Shown here in pieces: positions 32,401-44,072 of a stretch of DNA of 64,000 bases; positions within the stretch are counted from its first letter, which is position 1; every line of letters begins with the position of its first letter. The position numbers and the translations under genes are program-made. Below the pieces are notes generated by a model that searched no databases, had not been told where the DNA came from, and saw only the letters and a list, made by a program, of their open reading frames with translations. The DNA is from Camellia lanceoleosa (lineage: Eukaryota; Streptophyta; Magnoliopsida; Ericales; Theaceae). The DNA lies in contig CM045770.1 of assembly GCA_025200525.1 (NCBI GenBank), positions 135,064,200 through 135,128,199 on the forward strand, given 5' to 3'.

Positions 32401-34312
32401 TCATTTGAGTGTGTTGTTTGTTTTGGCTAGCACATAAATGAAAGCACTTTGAAAACATTTCGAAAGAAACCAAAATAATTTGAAAATACATGAAAATGTG
32501 TAGAAACAAAAACTAAAACTTACCTAAATGAATGTAATCCTAATAATTGATCAATTAAAGATATTTAGAATTATTGATTCGCATAAAGGAACAAATGTCT
32601 AGTCAAAAAGTAAATGTTGCTATGAACTAAAAGTTGTTAAGTATTGTCAAATAAACTAGTTTTATTAAATAATTCGTGTCAACAATTTATTGTTTGGCTA
32701 TGTTTCGTTTTGTTTTGATGTGTTTCTCAATGTTCTATCATTCGGTGGGAACACTGGAAATTCGTTATTCCATTAGTATTTCGTTCCGATCTCTTAGGAG
32801 ATGGAAATGTTTCAGCTGTTTCGATGGAAAACAAAAGGAAATTTTGTTCCTAGCTTGACACCTACTTCAACCTAATTCTTTTGCAGGTACCATTTGGAGC
32901 TTCACATTGTTCATCTCAGCTCCTGCGGAACAATAGCTGTTGTCGGAATTGTATACAAATATGGTCGGCCCGATCCGTTTCTTGCAAAGGTAATGACATT
33001 GTTTCTTGTTTCCCTAGAGCCTTACGGTCACATTTATGCATGCCATATTATGTTACATAATATACAAGGAATTCATTTTATTTTTTCTTAAAAAATGACT
33101 AACACATATTTAAATAAGAAAAGGGAATTTTATCAAATGCTACCTTGGAGAAAATTGTTTGAATCAACTGTAAATCGGTTTGAGACTATAGCTGATACAA
33201 TTGTTTTTAAGACCTTTTTTCAAATATTTTTCTTTTCTAGCAGTTGATAAACCATATTAACTCTACTGCTAAAGAGAGAGACTTGGGAATTGTTAATCCG
33301 GGTGATATAAAGTTTGGGAGCAGAACATACTACAGATATATTGGTTCTCTTACAGTTCCTCCATGCACGGAGGGTGTTATTTGGACAATAGTCAAGAAGG
33401 TTCGAGTTTTTAACCTTTTCTTTCATTGTGTATATAAAAAAAAAAAATTCATGATCTTCACAGCCTAATATACCATTTCGGTTATGCAGGTGAGAACAGT
33501 TTCAAGGGATCAAGTTCAAGCATTGAGGGATGCTGTTCATGACGTAAGTTATTTTTCCGAGTTGAGGTATTTTGATTAGTTTATCCACACAAACCAGGTC
33601 TACTTGGAAGCTCTACTTACAAATAAGTGCTTTAGCTAAACTTCTATTATGAATTTGGATCACTCTCGGAATCTAAGAACTCAAGAAAAACTTTGAGACA
33701 ATGTTTGTTTGGAGCATTTAGGGGGCGTGTGGGGGCACATAGACCAATCCCCCACCATTTGTTTGGTTGGCTTGCTACCAATCCCCCAGGACAATTAGTC
33801 CCCCCTGCGGATTGTCTTCGCTCACCCATCCAATGGGAAAAATAATCCTACAAATCTTATCTAATCGTACGGCTATCTTAATTTTCAATATGCAGTGACC
33901 AATCATAACTCATAAGCATCATGGTGGATCTGAGTGTTCTTATTGATGTGACTTGTGTATCTGATTGATTTCCCGTTAGGTTTTTTTTTTTGGATAAATG
34001 ATTTTCCGTTAGTTTTTAACTTCTAACAGTAATGATAATGGCAGTTTATCTAGGAATTAATCTTAGAACATAAAGCGTTAATTTGCAAAATTCTTTATTC
34101 AAATTTTACTTCATGTCTAACTTCTTCCTATATTGAACAAATTGTTGCACACGACATTTTTATAAATAAAACATATTTCCTTGTTTAGATTTTGACATTT
34201 ATGTTGGTTTGCACCTTCTCAGGGATTTGAGGCAAATGCAAGGCCAATTCAACAACTAGATGGAAGAACAATTTTCCTCTATAATCCCGGAGTCAGTGCA
34301 CGTTCTATTTAA
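29233..34312 (+). CDS. Alpha-type carbonic anhydrase, secreted; seven exons
   Basis: Catalyses reversible CO2 hydration to bicarbonate. Exons: 29233-29365, 31555-31772, 32136-32242, 32887-32989, 33244-33399 (or from 33241), 33490-33543, 34223-34312; every intron is GT-AG. The protein is 286 residues (287 with the alternative acceptor), normal for plant alpha-CAs. Residues 1-39 form a signal peptide (hydrophobic 18-36, likely cut after CSA). Zinc ligands are H140 and H142 ([10 protein letters not shown]) and H159 (LELHIVH). E146 is the gatekeeper, H114 (NRGHDI) the proton shuttle, and T224 ([10 protein letters not shown]) the catalytic threonine. C73 and C228 match the conserved disulfide pair. 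N-glycosylation sequons lie at N130, N150 and N193. All key residues are intact, so activity is likely. The signal peptide points to the secretory route (apoplast, or chloroplast through the ER as known for one Arabidopsis relative). Which paralogue it is cannot be decided. Confidence 0.95.
29371..29400. repeat. (CT)15 microsatellite in intron 1
   Basis: Fifteen uninterrupted CT units begin five bases after the exon-1 donor (GTAAT). Length variation here could be a useful polymorphism and might affect splicing or expression; that effect is inference. Confidence 0.95.
33238..33243 (+). other. Tandem NAGNAG splice acceptor, exon 5 of carbonic anhydrase
   Basis: The acceptor reads TTCTTTTCTAGCAG. 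Either AG keeps the frame. The first adds one glutamine; the second gives FLAKLINHI, which matches the family spacing better. The second is preferred here. Confidence 0.7.
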
Positions 34313-34426
34313 AATTTCATACAAATTAAAGTGAAAATACGAATTCTATTTTATAACCAGCGTTTCTATGTTCAACGAAGTATCTTGGATGGAATTGTCT
34401 GCTTCCTTCCATGTTAAAATGATGTG

Positions 34427-34432
34427 AATAAA
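34427..34432 (+). promoter_or_regulatory. Polyadenylation signal of carbonic anhydrase gene
   Basis: AATAAA lies 115 bp after the stop codon. Cleavage would be expected around 34445-34460. Confidence 0.6.
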
Positions 34433-34439
34433 AGACAGT

Positions 34440-35589
34440 TGCTAATAGAAAGTACTTGTGATTGAGATGAATATTTCTTCAAGAGGTATTAATTGATAAG
34501 TACATTGTGCATGAATCATAAAGAAGCCACAATGCACTTGAGTATTGTCTAACGTGATTTTGATGCAAGGAATCACATTAAAATTAATAGTGGAACAAGA
34601 CCAAATATAGGCACCACTCTGAACAAAATTGAAAGTCATTGTGATTTCAATTGTACAGAAAAGGGGTTGGAATTATTATTGTCAAATCACAAATTGAATC
34701 GTGAATTTTGTTAAAATAGTGAATCGTAATTCATATTAAATCATGATTCGTAGATTCACTTTATTTAGCAAAATATATAATTATATGGACCTGAACCATG
34801 CCTTTTCATTTGTTCCACGAAAAAGAAAATGAAGAACCAGCAAGAGATTGACTTCGGGAGAATTGGGAAGGCAGGGGGGGCAAGCATCCACCCTTTTTGA
34901 GCTCAAAGAGCACAATCATTTCTCCAAGTAAGACCATGTGTAGAGTGATTTTCCCATGTTGCTATTTGCCGCCAAATCGCTCATCTACTACTATTATGAA
35001 AGTATGAAAAATTGTTGTGTTCTTCTATTTTTTATGTATCTCAAAAATATCCTCCCAAACTTATTAAATATCAAATATCAACTTATATCTACCGAATAAC
35101 CAAACACCTTCTAAAATTCAATTACTTTTAAATATCAAACACTTTCAAACATTATAATGTGATTATTTTCTTAATAATTTTACTACTGTGGTCTATTTAA
35201 TTTTTGTCTCCTCTACTACCTTTTCATGAACGGTGAACATTCAAATATCAACACCATCAAGTATCATAATATGATTTTTTTATTTATTTATAATAATTCT
35301 ACTATTGTGACCTGTTTAATATTTGTCTTCTCCATTACTTTCTCATGAATAGTGAGTGAGAAATTTTTTGATATTCAAATCAAGAAAAATCATGAAAATA
35401 TATAAAGAAAATAAATATTTTTGTAATTGATGTACTTTGAATGAGTGGTGATGATTCAAAATGATCTTATTAGTTAACTGATAGCCCTTGGATTGCTCTT
35501 TTAATTGGATTTTTTGTATTAATAATAGATTTTGTTTCGGAGGGTTTGGAACAACCGCCGGTCACAATCCACTGCAACACTTTCACAAA
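34440..35589. other. Intergenic region downstream of carbonic anhydrase
   Basis: AT-rich with no gene seen. A diverged direct repeat of about 120 bp period covers roughly 35120-35360 (blocks with TAATTTTACTACTGTG and TAATTCTACTATTGTG). Confidence 0.5.
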
Positions 35590-35772
35590 TAATAATCGGG
35601 TTAAAGTACACTTTGCACCCCTGCATTTTATACTAAATCTCACTTTGGTCCCTACACATGAAATCATAACAGTCAAACTCTTGCATTTCTAGTCAAATCT
35701 TATTTTGGTTCTTGCACATGAAATTGTGAAAGTTAACCCCTTATTAAAATCTCACTTTAGTCTCTACACAAG

Positions 35773-36912
35773 TGTCAATGTCTCCTTTCTTTTTTTTTTT
35801 TTGATCGGCAAAGAAAAATTTCATTAAATAGCATGAAATTAAAAGTACAGGAAGATGAGATGCATCGAGAGAGATTTGGAAGTATAAAAATACCCCTACT
35901 ACTGCTACTCGCATCCATACAACCAACCCCTAAGCCTCTCGATTTTTTTAAATAAAAAGTTAAGAAAAACTTAACTAAATAATTAAAATACATTAAAATA
36001 TATGAATTCCCACGAACTAACCCACAAATACACCCAAAACAAACAAGGAAACTAAACTAAACTAAAGACACCAACCCCACGCCACAACTTGCACTTCACC
36101 GCCAATACCCCATGCCTCACACTCGCACTCAAGGCACACGCCTAATCTGACCACACTACCACGCCTCTGCTGCAGCCTACACCACCACACTACCCACGCC
36201 TCTGCTTTGTCCACACCACGCCATGCCGAGAAAACTCTCCGACCGAGTGAAGCTCCAAGCCAACACCGCCAGAAGACCAAGAAGACCCACTCTGAAGAAG
36301 ACCCACCGGACCCTCCACCTACGCCTACTTCTTCTTTCACACCCCAAGATTTTCTACTTACACCCGCGAAGCCAAGAACCAAGACCCACTGCAGAAACCA
36401 AGAACGAAGACCCACTCTGCAACACGAAGACCCATCGCAGAAAACAAGAACCAAGTTCTTCTTTCTCACACCATGCGACACCAAGACCCACCAAAAACAA
36501 GACCCAAGTTCTTCTTTCACCCTCAAACTCTCACCCAAAAGGAAGCGCACGAATGAAAACCAGACAGATCCGGATCGCCCAAACATAGCACCGATACTAC
36601 TCCAAAAATCTAAACCAGTGAACACCCTCAAGCTCCAACTCGCACAAGAGCGCCGAGTGGAGAACCCGAACGCCTCAAAATCGAATCGCAAGAAGACACA
36701 CCTCCACTCCTATGTGGGAAGATCATGGGAAAACAAGTTTATTAAAGGAAAAGCCAAACAAACAAACGATGGAAAAAGCTAAGGCCAGCCGACCGCCATA
36801 GCCAAAGGCGGCAGCCGGCCGGCCCACAAGAGGCCTGGGGAGGAGGTTTTTAGAGAGAGAGAAGGAGGTTTTTAGAGAGAGAGTGGATTTGTAATGTCAA
36901 TGTCTCCTTTCT
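35773..36912 (-). mobile_element. Poly(A) retroposon nested in the inverted-repeat element
   Basis: An exact 18-bp repeat, TGTCAATGTCTCCTTTCT, lies at 35773-35790 and 36895-36912. The 1.1 kb between starts with a T run after the left copy, so on the minus strand it ends in poly(A), preceded by TTTCTTTGCCGATC, a tail style seen in plant LINEs. No reverse transcriptase is present, so it is a 5'-truncated LINE, a SINE-like element or a retrocopy. A GC-rich part (36062-36780) gives long open frames on both strands. None is a recognised protein. Confidence 0.85.
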
Positions 36913-37258
36913 GTTATTCAATTATTTAAATCTTTAACAAAATCTTGTCATGTAATAAAATTGTCACTACAACATAAGGGTAAGAAAAAAAAAATCATCT
37001 ACATTTTTCACTAATATACACTTTATCCTAAAATTTATATCAAAATATGATTGTATTAGGTTAAAACAATACCCAAATTTTGAACAATTAAGAAGATGAA
37101 CTAAGGTTTTGCATAAATTGAAATCACGAAACTCTATTTTCATGATAACACAATCTTCTGTCGATTCATCTTTCTTTTTTTTTGATTTCTTTGTCGTATT
37201 TTTTTTCTTCAAAAACTCTACTTTATTGCCCTTTAGTCGCAATTTTTACCATACAAAC

Positions 37259-37284
37259 ATATATATATATATATATATATATAT
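37259..37284. repeat. (AT)13 microsatellite
   Basis: A run of AT units inside the right half of the inverted-repeat element. Confidence 0.9.
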
Positions 37285-38369
37285 TGCATTATATAACTTT
37301 CATGTGTTTATCATGTAAGACAAAGTGTATTGGTGGGAAACATGGATGATTTTCCTCTCTTACCCTCATTTCGTAATCACATTTTTTGTTACATGACTGG
37401 ATTTTGTTAAAGATTTAAAAATAAAGTAATAGAAGAAGAACATTGACACTTGTATAAGGATCAAAGTGGGATTTGAGTAAAAGTGTAGGAGGTTGACTGT
37501 CATGATTTCATGTGTATCAACTAAATGAGGATTTGATCAGAAGTACATGGGGTTGACTGTCATGATTTCATGTGTAGAGGCCAAAGTGAGATTTAGTGCA
37601 AAGTACAGGAGTACAAAATGTAACTTACCCTAATAATCGACTCTGCTTTAGAGATAGATTCTACAATCAGTATTACCCACTTTGAAGCACTAAAACTTGC
37701 TTCTGAATATACATACATATTTTTCATAATACTAGATAAGATAAATGACAAGGATCGCACATCTAGGAAGATTGTAGCAGAAGAAATATAAAATGAGGAA
37801 GATCAATATGGAATGAAAAATATCAATATAACAAATTCTCAAAATTTAACTACAAAGAGGATCAAATTAGAGAATAAATGAATTTTATAAAAATACTTTA
37901 GTTTTCAATTTCCTTTACTTATTTTATTTTAAAATAATAATAATATTACAATATTAGTTGGATGTTTTATTTCTTTACCTTTAATAATAATATTATTATT
38001 ATGTTAGTTGGATGTTTTATGTCCACACCTTTTGATTATCAAGTGATTTCTACATACATACATATAACAAAAGTGAAACAATCTGATGAATTATATATTT
38101 AATAGTAATAAGTCAAATAATATGATATGGATTACAATTATTTTATGCGATTAGTTTCAATCTATTTTCAAAATTTTAATACTTAAATATTAATATAAAA
38201 ATATAGGATAATATGTGAAATGTGTATGCTAATTTTTATTCTTTTATCATACATTTACTATCCACTCATGTGGTCTGGCCAATGCAATTATTATAAAATA
38301 AAAAACATAAAAAGCTAAAAACTATTATAAAAACTAACAACTAAAAAAAATAAGAAATAAGAAAATTTA

Positions 38370-38399
38370 CCATGTGTAACGCATGTGCTACTCTACTAG
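38370..38399 (+). mobile_element. Possible degenerate Helitron 3' terminus
   Basis: The sequence CATGTGTAACGCATGTGC followed closely by CTAG and then T resembles the short hairpin plus CTAG end of plant Helitrons after C-to-T decay of its CpG stem. No matching 5' end could be assigned. Confidence 0.25.
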
Positions 38400-40207
38400 T
38401 TTATTAAATGGAAGAAATTATATTAAATTATTATTATTGAAGATGTGGGGTTCTAAATATGTGGATAAAGACAAGTTTTTATTGGATGTAAATCATTGCT
38501 TCGTAGAAAGCTCAAATGTTCAAACTTTCAAGGTGTGAATCTTGCATTTTTGGTTAATAACATCACTTATTTAACCTATTTATTATTTTATCTTATGGTA
38601 TTATGTCATTTTTTATTTGTATTGTGCTAACATCTTATATTAAAAAAATTTATTTTTAGTTAAAAATATATTTTTTCTCTACTTATTAAATTTAGGCTTT
38701 GTTTGAGAACAATGTTTTTAATTTAAAAAATCATTTTAAGTTATTAAATTATTCTCTCTACTTTTGTTACATGTCTTTTTATATAAATTTAAAAAATAAT
38801 TTAAAAAAAATTAAATTTATAATTATAATTATTAATATTAATCACCTTTTAATAATCTTTTTTCTTGATTACGACTGACAAAGTATATCAAAAAATTAAA
38901 AAATAAACAAAAAAATTAAAGATTCCTAATTATTATTTCTACTTTTTTACACACCACCTTTTATTATATGATGTTCAATGAATTTCCCGTAGAGTAATAA
39001 ATGGTGCTTTAGTACTAGCATTCCCTTTTTAAGGTACTTGATTTATTATATAATATCTTTATTTCTAATATTTGGTGGGTTGAAAAGTAGTGAGCAGGGT
39101 ACTTGTTTATGTACTTGAAATTATTAACTGACATAATGGAAACTAGCTCAGGTATGTCAAAAATTATGAATATTATAGTTGCTTATAGTTTTATAAATTG
39201 CAAAAATTATGATAAATCAGTAACTCAAGCCCTCTCTATATAATATAATCAAACTGGCAACAATATTACTGAATAAAGTAAATAAATTTATTATGAAGTC
39301 AATTGTAGAATGATAACTTTGGACTGTATTTGTTTCTATTTAACGTTGCGTATTGTATCTTTTGTTTGGTTGATTAAATTGTTTAGATACCTAATTTGTT
39401 AGATTCCTATACTTTTGCTTTTAGTTGTCTAAATTATTTAGATACTTATAATTAATTATCAAGGAAGTAATCCCATAACTTATGAAGTACAGGCACGTCT
39501 CCAAAGGTCATGTAGGAGATGAACCCGGGCCGGACACATGTCAAAATGTTAGGCGACATGCTGAGGACACGTGTTGGACACGCTGACAACTATTTTTTTC
39601 AAAAAAAGAAAATAAATAAATTTTTTTAATTTATTTACTAAAAGATGCTCCCAACTACTTAAAGCTTAATACATAAGTACTACAGTTCTTCTCCACAAAA
39701 AAAAAAAAAAAAAAAAGGAGAGGGCTTGAAGAGAATGATGAACATGGACACCAAGTACCTTAAACGAAATTATCAATATTGCACAAAGAGGCCAAATGCC
39801 ATCGAACTCCATTTTTGTGGAAGAAAATGTCATCCAAGGCAAAAGTTTCATTGCGTCGATGTGATTCATATACTCTGCTGAGATCTTTGTATTCATTCTT
39901 CAGCTCTCTAAACGCAGAGCTAGAAAATTCATTGGTCTCCTGAATTACTGCTTCATTGAAGGTAACCATGTGCTTTACAAAATAGTAAAAAAATCATTCT
40001 CCCAGGTCAATATACTGAATATTATATCTTTGCATTCCCTCTTCAGTTCTTTCATATTTAAGCTAGATGGTGCATACGTCTCATGAGCTTTGCAGAATAG
40101 TGAAAAAGCCTTTTCCCCAAGTCAATATACAAAGCATTGAGTTCTCTCTTTCCCTCTCTTGACTTTACAAAAATCCCCTTCAATTTTTGACATGGATACC
40201 ACATTTT

Positions 40208-40651
40208 TCATTTCTTACCCAAATGTACAACAACTTGGAGAATGCTAGACATCCCATTGATACTATAGAAGTTGAGAGAGCCACTCACAGATCCAAGGAA
40301 GTACTTAAAATAATTATTTAAATGTGGACGCATAGTAACAAAGTCTACAAGGCCACATAGTAACACGAACAGCCTCACAAGTTCAGCATGAATTAAACTT
40401 TCACTTGATCTTTTCCTATTACTTGCTTGGTCTACCATAAAATGGGCCATGAAAGAAGTTGTAGTATCTTTCTCAACAACAAAGTTGATTCTAGCTAGAC
40501 CAATGAGATCTTTTGATGCCCTCTTCCACAATTGAGAAGAAATTACTAGTATTATGTGCCAAAGGCAAGAAAAACATGTTAAATTTAATTTGAGTTTGTC
40601 AAACACATTAAAAAGAACAAACAAAAAGATTTGACCGGTAAAAGACATCAC
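40208..40651 (-). CDS. Unrecognised 147-residue open frame, doubtful
   Basis: An uninterrupted minus-strand frame, notable for its length in AT-rich DNA. It has hydrophobic stretches at both ends and a charged middle with VDQASNRKRSSESLIHAEL. I recognise no family. Neighbouring minus-strand frames further left (39.7-40.2 kb) are broken by many stops, so it may be a relic of a longer gene or chance. No promoter or start context supports expression. Confidence 0.2.
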   Translation of the reverse strand: MMSFTGQIFLFVLFNVFDKLKLNLTCFSCLWHIILVISSQLWKRASKDLIGLARINFVVEKDTTTSFMAHFMVDQASNRKRSSESLIHAELVRLFVLLCGLVDFVTMRPHLNNYFKYFLGSVSGSLNFYSINGMSSILQVVVHLGKK

Positions 40652-41581
40652 CTCAACAAACTAAGAATTTCTACTAGTTTCAACTACGAAAACCCAAAAA
40701 GATCAGTTGGTGACCCAGAACAATTACTTTTGATAATATGTATTGAGTAGTAACATTTCCAACTTGAGCACATTTGTTTATTAAACCATGAATGCACTAG
40801 TATGATTCATAGCGATTTGATAGCCCCACATTGTCAAAATCTGTAGCTCTTAAAACATCCTCATCATTAGCAAATTTAGCGAAATCTCTGTTACTGCAAT
40901 AAAAGTTTGTCAAAACAAAAGGGACACTACATGGAAAACATAATCGAATAATTAACTTGGAAATAGGTTTTAGTTAATAAATTGTCAAATTATCAATGTT
41001 TTCAAAATGTAGAAAGTTATGTTATGTTGACTCTTCTAAATTTGTGAATCTTCTAAATTTGTGAAGTACCCATCTTGGACACTTGACACTTGGGTAAGGA
41101 TAAGAGATATGTGTTTGATATGCCTAGTTTGAGATACACCTAACAAGTATGTATAGACAAGTTTATTGTAAAATTATGCATAAAGCTTCTATTTTATACA
41201 TAACATGATGTATTTTAGCATGTCTGTAGACACTCCATTTTTTACCATTTTCAAGACTTAGATGTCATCGTTGGTGCACACGATGATTGTGATTGTCTGT
41301 GCTCGTTTTGGTGCCCAAAGTCCTCGACGGAATGGCCTGTCTTTGAGCCTTCAACCCCCCATCCATTCTGTGCCCTGTTTTGGACCAACATCTTCAAGCC
41401 TGCAACCCTTGGCGGCTGTCGGCCATCACTGATGGACGGCTGGCCACATTAGTGGCCTACTGGCCATTGATGACTTTTTTTGCAGATATTTTCTTGATAG
41501 CTGTTCCAACTGTTGGCCCAATCAGCTTGATCATCATACACGTATATGAACTGATATACCTCAGCCAAAAGCTTGTTTTTC

Positions 41582-41589
41582 TATAAATA
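41582..41589 (+). promoter_or_regulatory. Probable TATA box in LTR 3
   Basis: TATAAATA sits about 360 bp into the LTR, followed by a CT-rich leader (CTCTCTCTCTACATTTCTTT), as expected for the retrotransposon transcript start. Confidence 0.55.
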
Positions 41590-42021
41590 TGGGACCTTCT
41601 TCTCCATTGAAGAGGGTTAGAAATTTTGGAACAAAATTCTCTCTCTCTCTACATTTCTTTCTCTTTCTTGAACTTTTGTGCATACAAGTGTAGATACACT
41701 TCAAGTTTGCCTATCAACCCCTAATCAAAGTTGCTTATCTTTGGGCTAAGATTACTTGGGACACTTTTTGAGCTTTAGAAGGTGGTCTTGGCTTGATTTA
41801 TTGCCTCTTTTGTGTCTTCTCTTCAAGTGGTATAACACTCTCCTTTTATACTTGTTTTGCACACTTGCTTTGCCATCCTTTTCAACTGTTTTTGGCCTGT
41901 TTTTAAACTGTAAAAAACTCTATTTTTGTGGCCTAAAGATGGTGGTTTGAGGCCATTTTTAGTTAGGGGGTTCTCTACCTTTCTTTCTTCTTTGCTTGTA
42001 AAGTTTTTGTGCCTTTGTTCA

Positions 42022-44072
42022 TGTAACGGTCCCAAAATATATGTCACAATTATCCTTATTTAATTATGCAATAATATGGATTAATTTGAGGATATCTGTT
42101 TAAATTGGGAAAATATCTATCGGGGCTACAACTTCGGGACTGAAATTGACGACCATAATAGGTTCGAAAATCGAAACTGAGTACGCAGATATGCTATTGA
42201 GAATTTTTAGAGTCATTTGAGAAGTTTAATTGAAAACTGATTTTGTCTGATTCGCTAAGTCATGTTTGGCTCAACTTTTAGGCACAATTATATATAACTA
42301 GAGATATGGACCCTTGTTTGACTCAACACAAAAGAGGGAAAAAAATCTAAGAGATGAAGAGAGTTCTAGAGAAAGAGTGAACCAAGGAGAAGAAGAAGAA
42401 GGAAAGGTGATCAAGCTAAATCTTCACCAATTAAACCATCCAAGGTAAGATTTGTCATCTAATTTCATAAATCTATGTTGTATTACCCTTGACATCTAGC
42501 AAGTTAAGGAGTTTCATGGTGTAGATGCTTGTTAGAACTCTCATCTCAAGATCTTGGCATGAGTTCATGAAATTCTTGTGCATATGTATTTACTTTTCAC
42601 TTAGTTCTTTAATTGAGAGCAATCTCCATGAATTTTGAGTTTATTTGCATGTATTATGATTTTCCATATCAATTCAAGGTTTGATCCTTTACATGAAACA
42701 TTGAGTTTTGTTAGAAAGTTATGATATTTGAAGCTAGAAATGGGAAATTCAAGTTGTTTTCAAGTGTTTTGGGCCTTGATTTTCATGAATTTGAGGTTGA
42801 TTTTTGCAAAAGAGGAGGTTCCCATTCAAAGCAAAATTTCGGACTGGATTTTCACCTAGATCGCTCGAGCGGCCTGGGCCACCGCTCCAACAGCCAACCT
42901 TGTTTTGGGCCAAAATGCATTCTGCAGTTCCACCGCTCGTGCGGCCAAGGCCACCGCACGAGCGGCCAGGGCACTGCACGCGCAGCCAAACAGGATAGAT
43001 TTTCTGATTTTTATTTCTTTCCATTTTCCGACTTTCGGACCTTCATTTATATGGTTTTCACATGTCATATGCCTCCGTATGCATCTCATGAGCATGAAAT
43101 AAAATAAGAAAAGAACAGAAATAATTAAATGATCGAATGGCAGATAATTGAATAAGGTTAAGAACCAATTGCATGACTCAAGTTTGTATTGAGGAATTGT
43201 GCTATGATGTTTGTATTTGTAGGTCAAGATTTGAAGACAGCACAACCAGTTTTGGAAGCCCATTGTGAGTAATATTTCTGTAAAGATATGTTGATATAAA
43301 TTATGCTTTAACTGTTATTGATAAGCTATGTTTTCTCGAAGTGCTATCTTGCTTATGTGGACGAATATCCTATTTGCGAATCTAATATGGCATCCACGGA
43401 TAGTCCGAAGTCATGGGGGACGGCACATTAGTGCGGGTCCATGACATATATGTGATACGAGATCTCGTTAGCCACTTCGTTATGGTGATATGTGTTAATC
43501 GATAGTCGGAACCGATTACTTTAGTCGGAAGACGATATGTGTTATATCCTGTGAGATGTACCATTATGTTATGTTTTGATATGAATGATTGTGACATAAT
43601 TTGTTTTACGGATATGTTATATGTGGAATTCGTTCACTAACCCTTTTACTTTAATGTTATTCACTGGGTTTTAACTCACTGTTTTTATATATATTTATTT
43701 ATAGGTGAGCGTTCTGGAAATCAAGCCTAGGCGGACTCTTGAACCGAGCCACCGTTTTGAAGCCTACCAAGTGTTTTGGGTGCCTCCGCGTTAGGGCTAG
43801 GCCTGGAAGGTCGTTAGCAAGCTTTGTTTTTGTTGTACACATGCTTTGTATAAAATATTTTGTTATATGTTATGTAATGTAAGTGGGTAAATTAACATTT
43901 TTGCATATACTTATTTGTTCATATAGATGCACAGCTCATTGGACTTATGGTATTTTGTCTTTGCTTCTGCTAGCCCCGATTATTTATGTTTTGTACAGGA
44001 AGGTCTTTGGTAATCTTGGATTACTGGCTGGTTAAGATGCCAAAATTTTAGGAATGGGTTTGGGTCTTGACA
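42022..44072 (+). mobile_element. Solo LTR inserted in LTR 3
   Basis: Starts TGTAACGGTCCC and ends GGGTCTTGACA, with the duplication GTTCA on both sides (42017-42021 and 44073-44077). It carries no coding region. It is homologous to the minus-strand solo LTR at 57262-59777: both share the end phrase GGATTACTGGC...GGGTTTGGGTC and blocks with GCTCGAGCG. It probably arose by recombination between the two LTRs of a gypsy element. Confidence 0.85.

Larger units (their letters stand above)
35598..37630. mobile_element. Inverted-repeat DNA transposon (non-autonomous) with 8-bp target duplication
   Basis: The left arm (from GGGTTAAAGTACACTTTGCA at 35598) and the right arm (ending ...TACATTTTG complement, CTTACCC at 37630) are imperfect inverted repeats of about 190 bp. 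Both contain TAAATCTCACTTTGG and ACACATGAAATCAT when read inward. TAATAATC flanks both sides (35590-35597 and 37631-37638). No transposase is seen. The 8-bp duplication suggests hAT-type movement, though the long arms also recall Mutator-like elements (usually 9 bp). Without the nested retroposon its length is about 0.9 kb. Confidence 0.85.
37639..41224. other. AT-rich intergenic region, no gene supported
   Basis: Contains a duplicated GTTAGTTGGATGTTTTAT-like phrase near 37955 and 38005, a possible Helitron end near 38399, a poly(A) run at 39697-39716, and weak minus-strand open frames at 39.7-40.7 kb. None of these frames has a recognisable domain. Confidence 0.5.

Noticed and set aside
36062..36782. 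Long overlapping frames of 209 and 191 residues on opposite strands
   Set aside because: A GC-rich, compositionally biased retroposon body. Being open on both strands and full of biased residues, it is not credible as a protein.
27000..38400. One large Helitron that captured the carbonic anhydrase gene
   Set aside because: A Helitron-like start at 27016 and end at 38399 enclose the gene, but both ends are weak, the gene has its own full promoter and introns, and nothing links the two ends.
42749..43263. Several frames on both strands near the GCTCGAGCGGCC blocks
   Set aside because: They lie inside a solo LTR and are created by palindromic GC-rich repeats.
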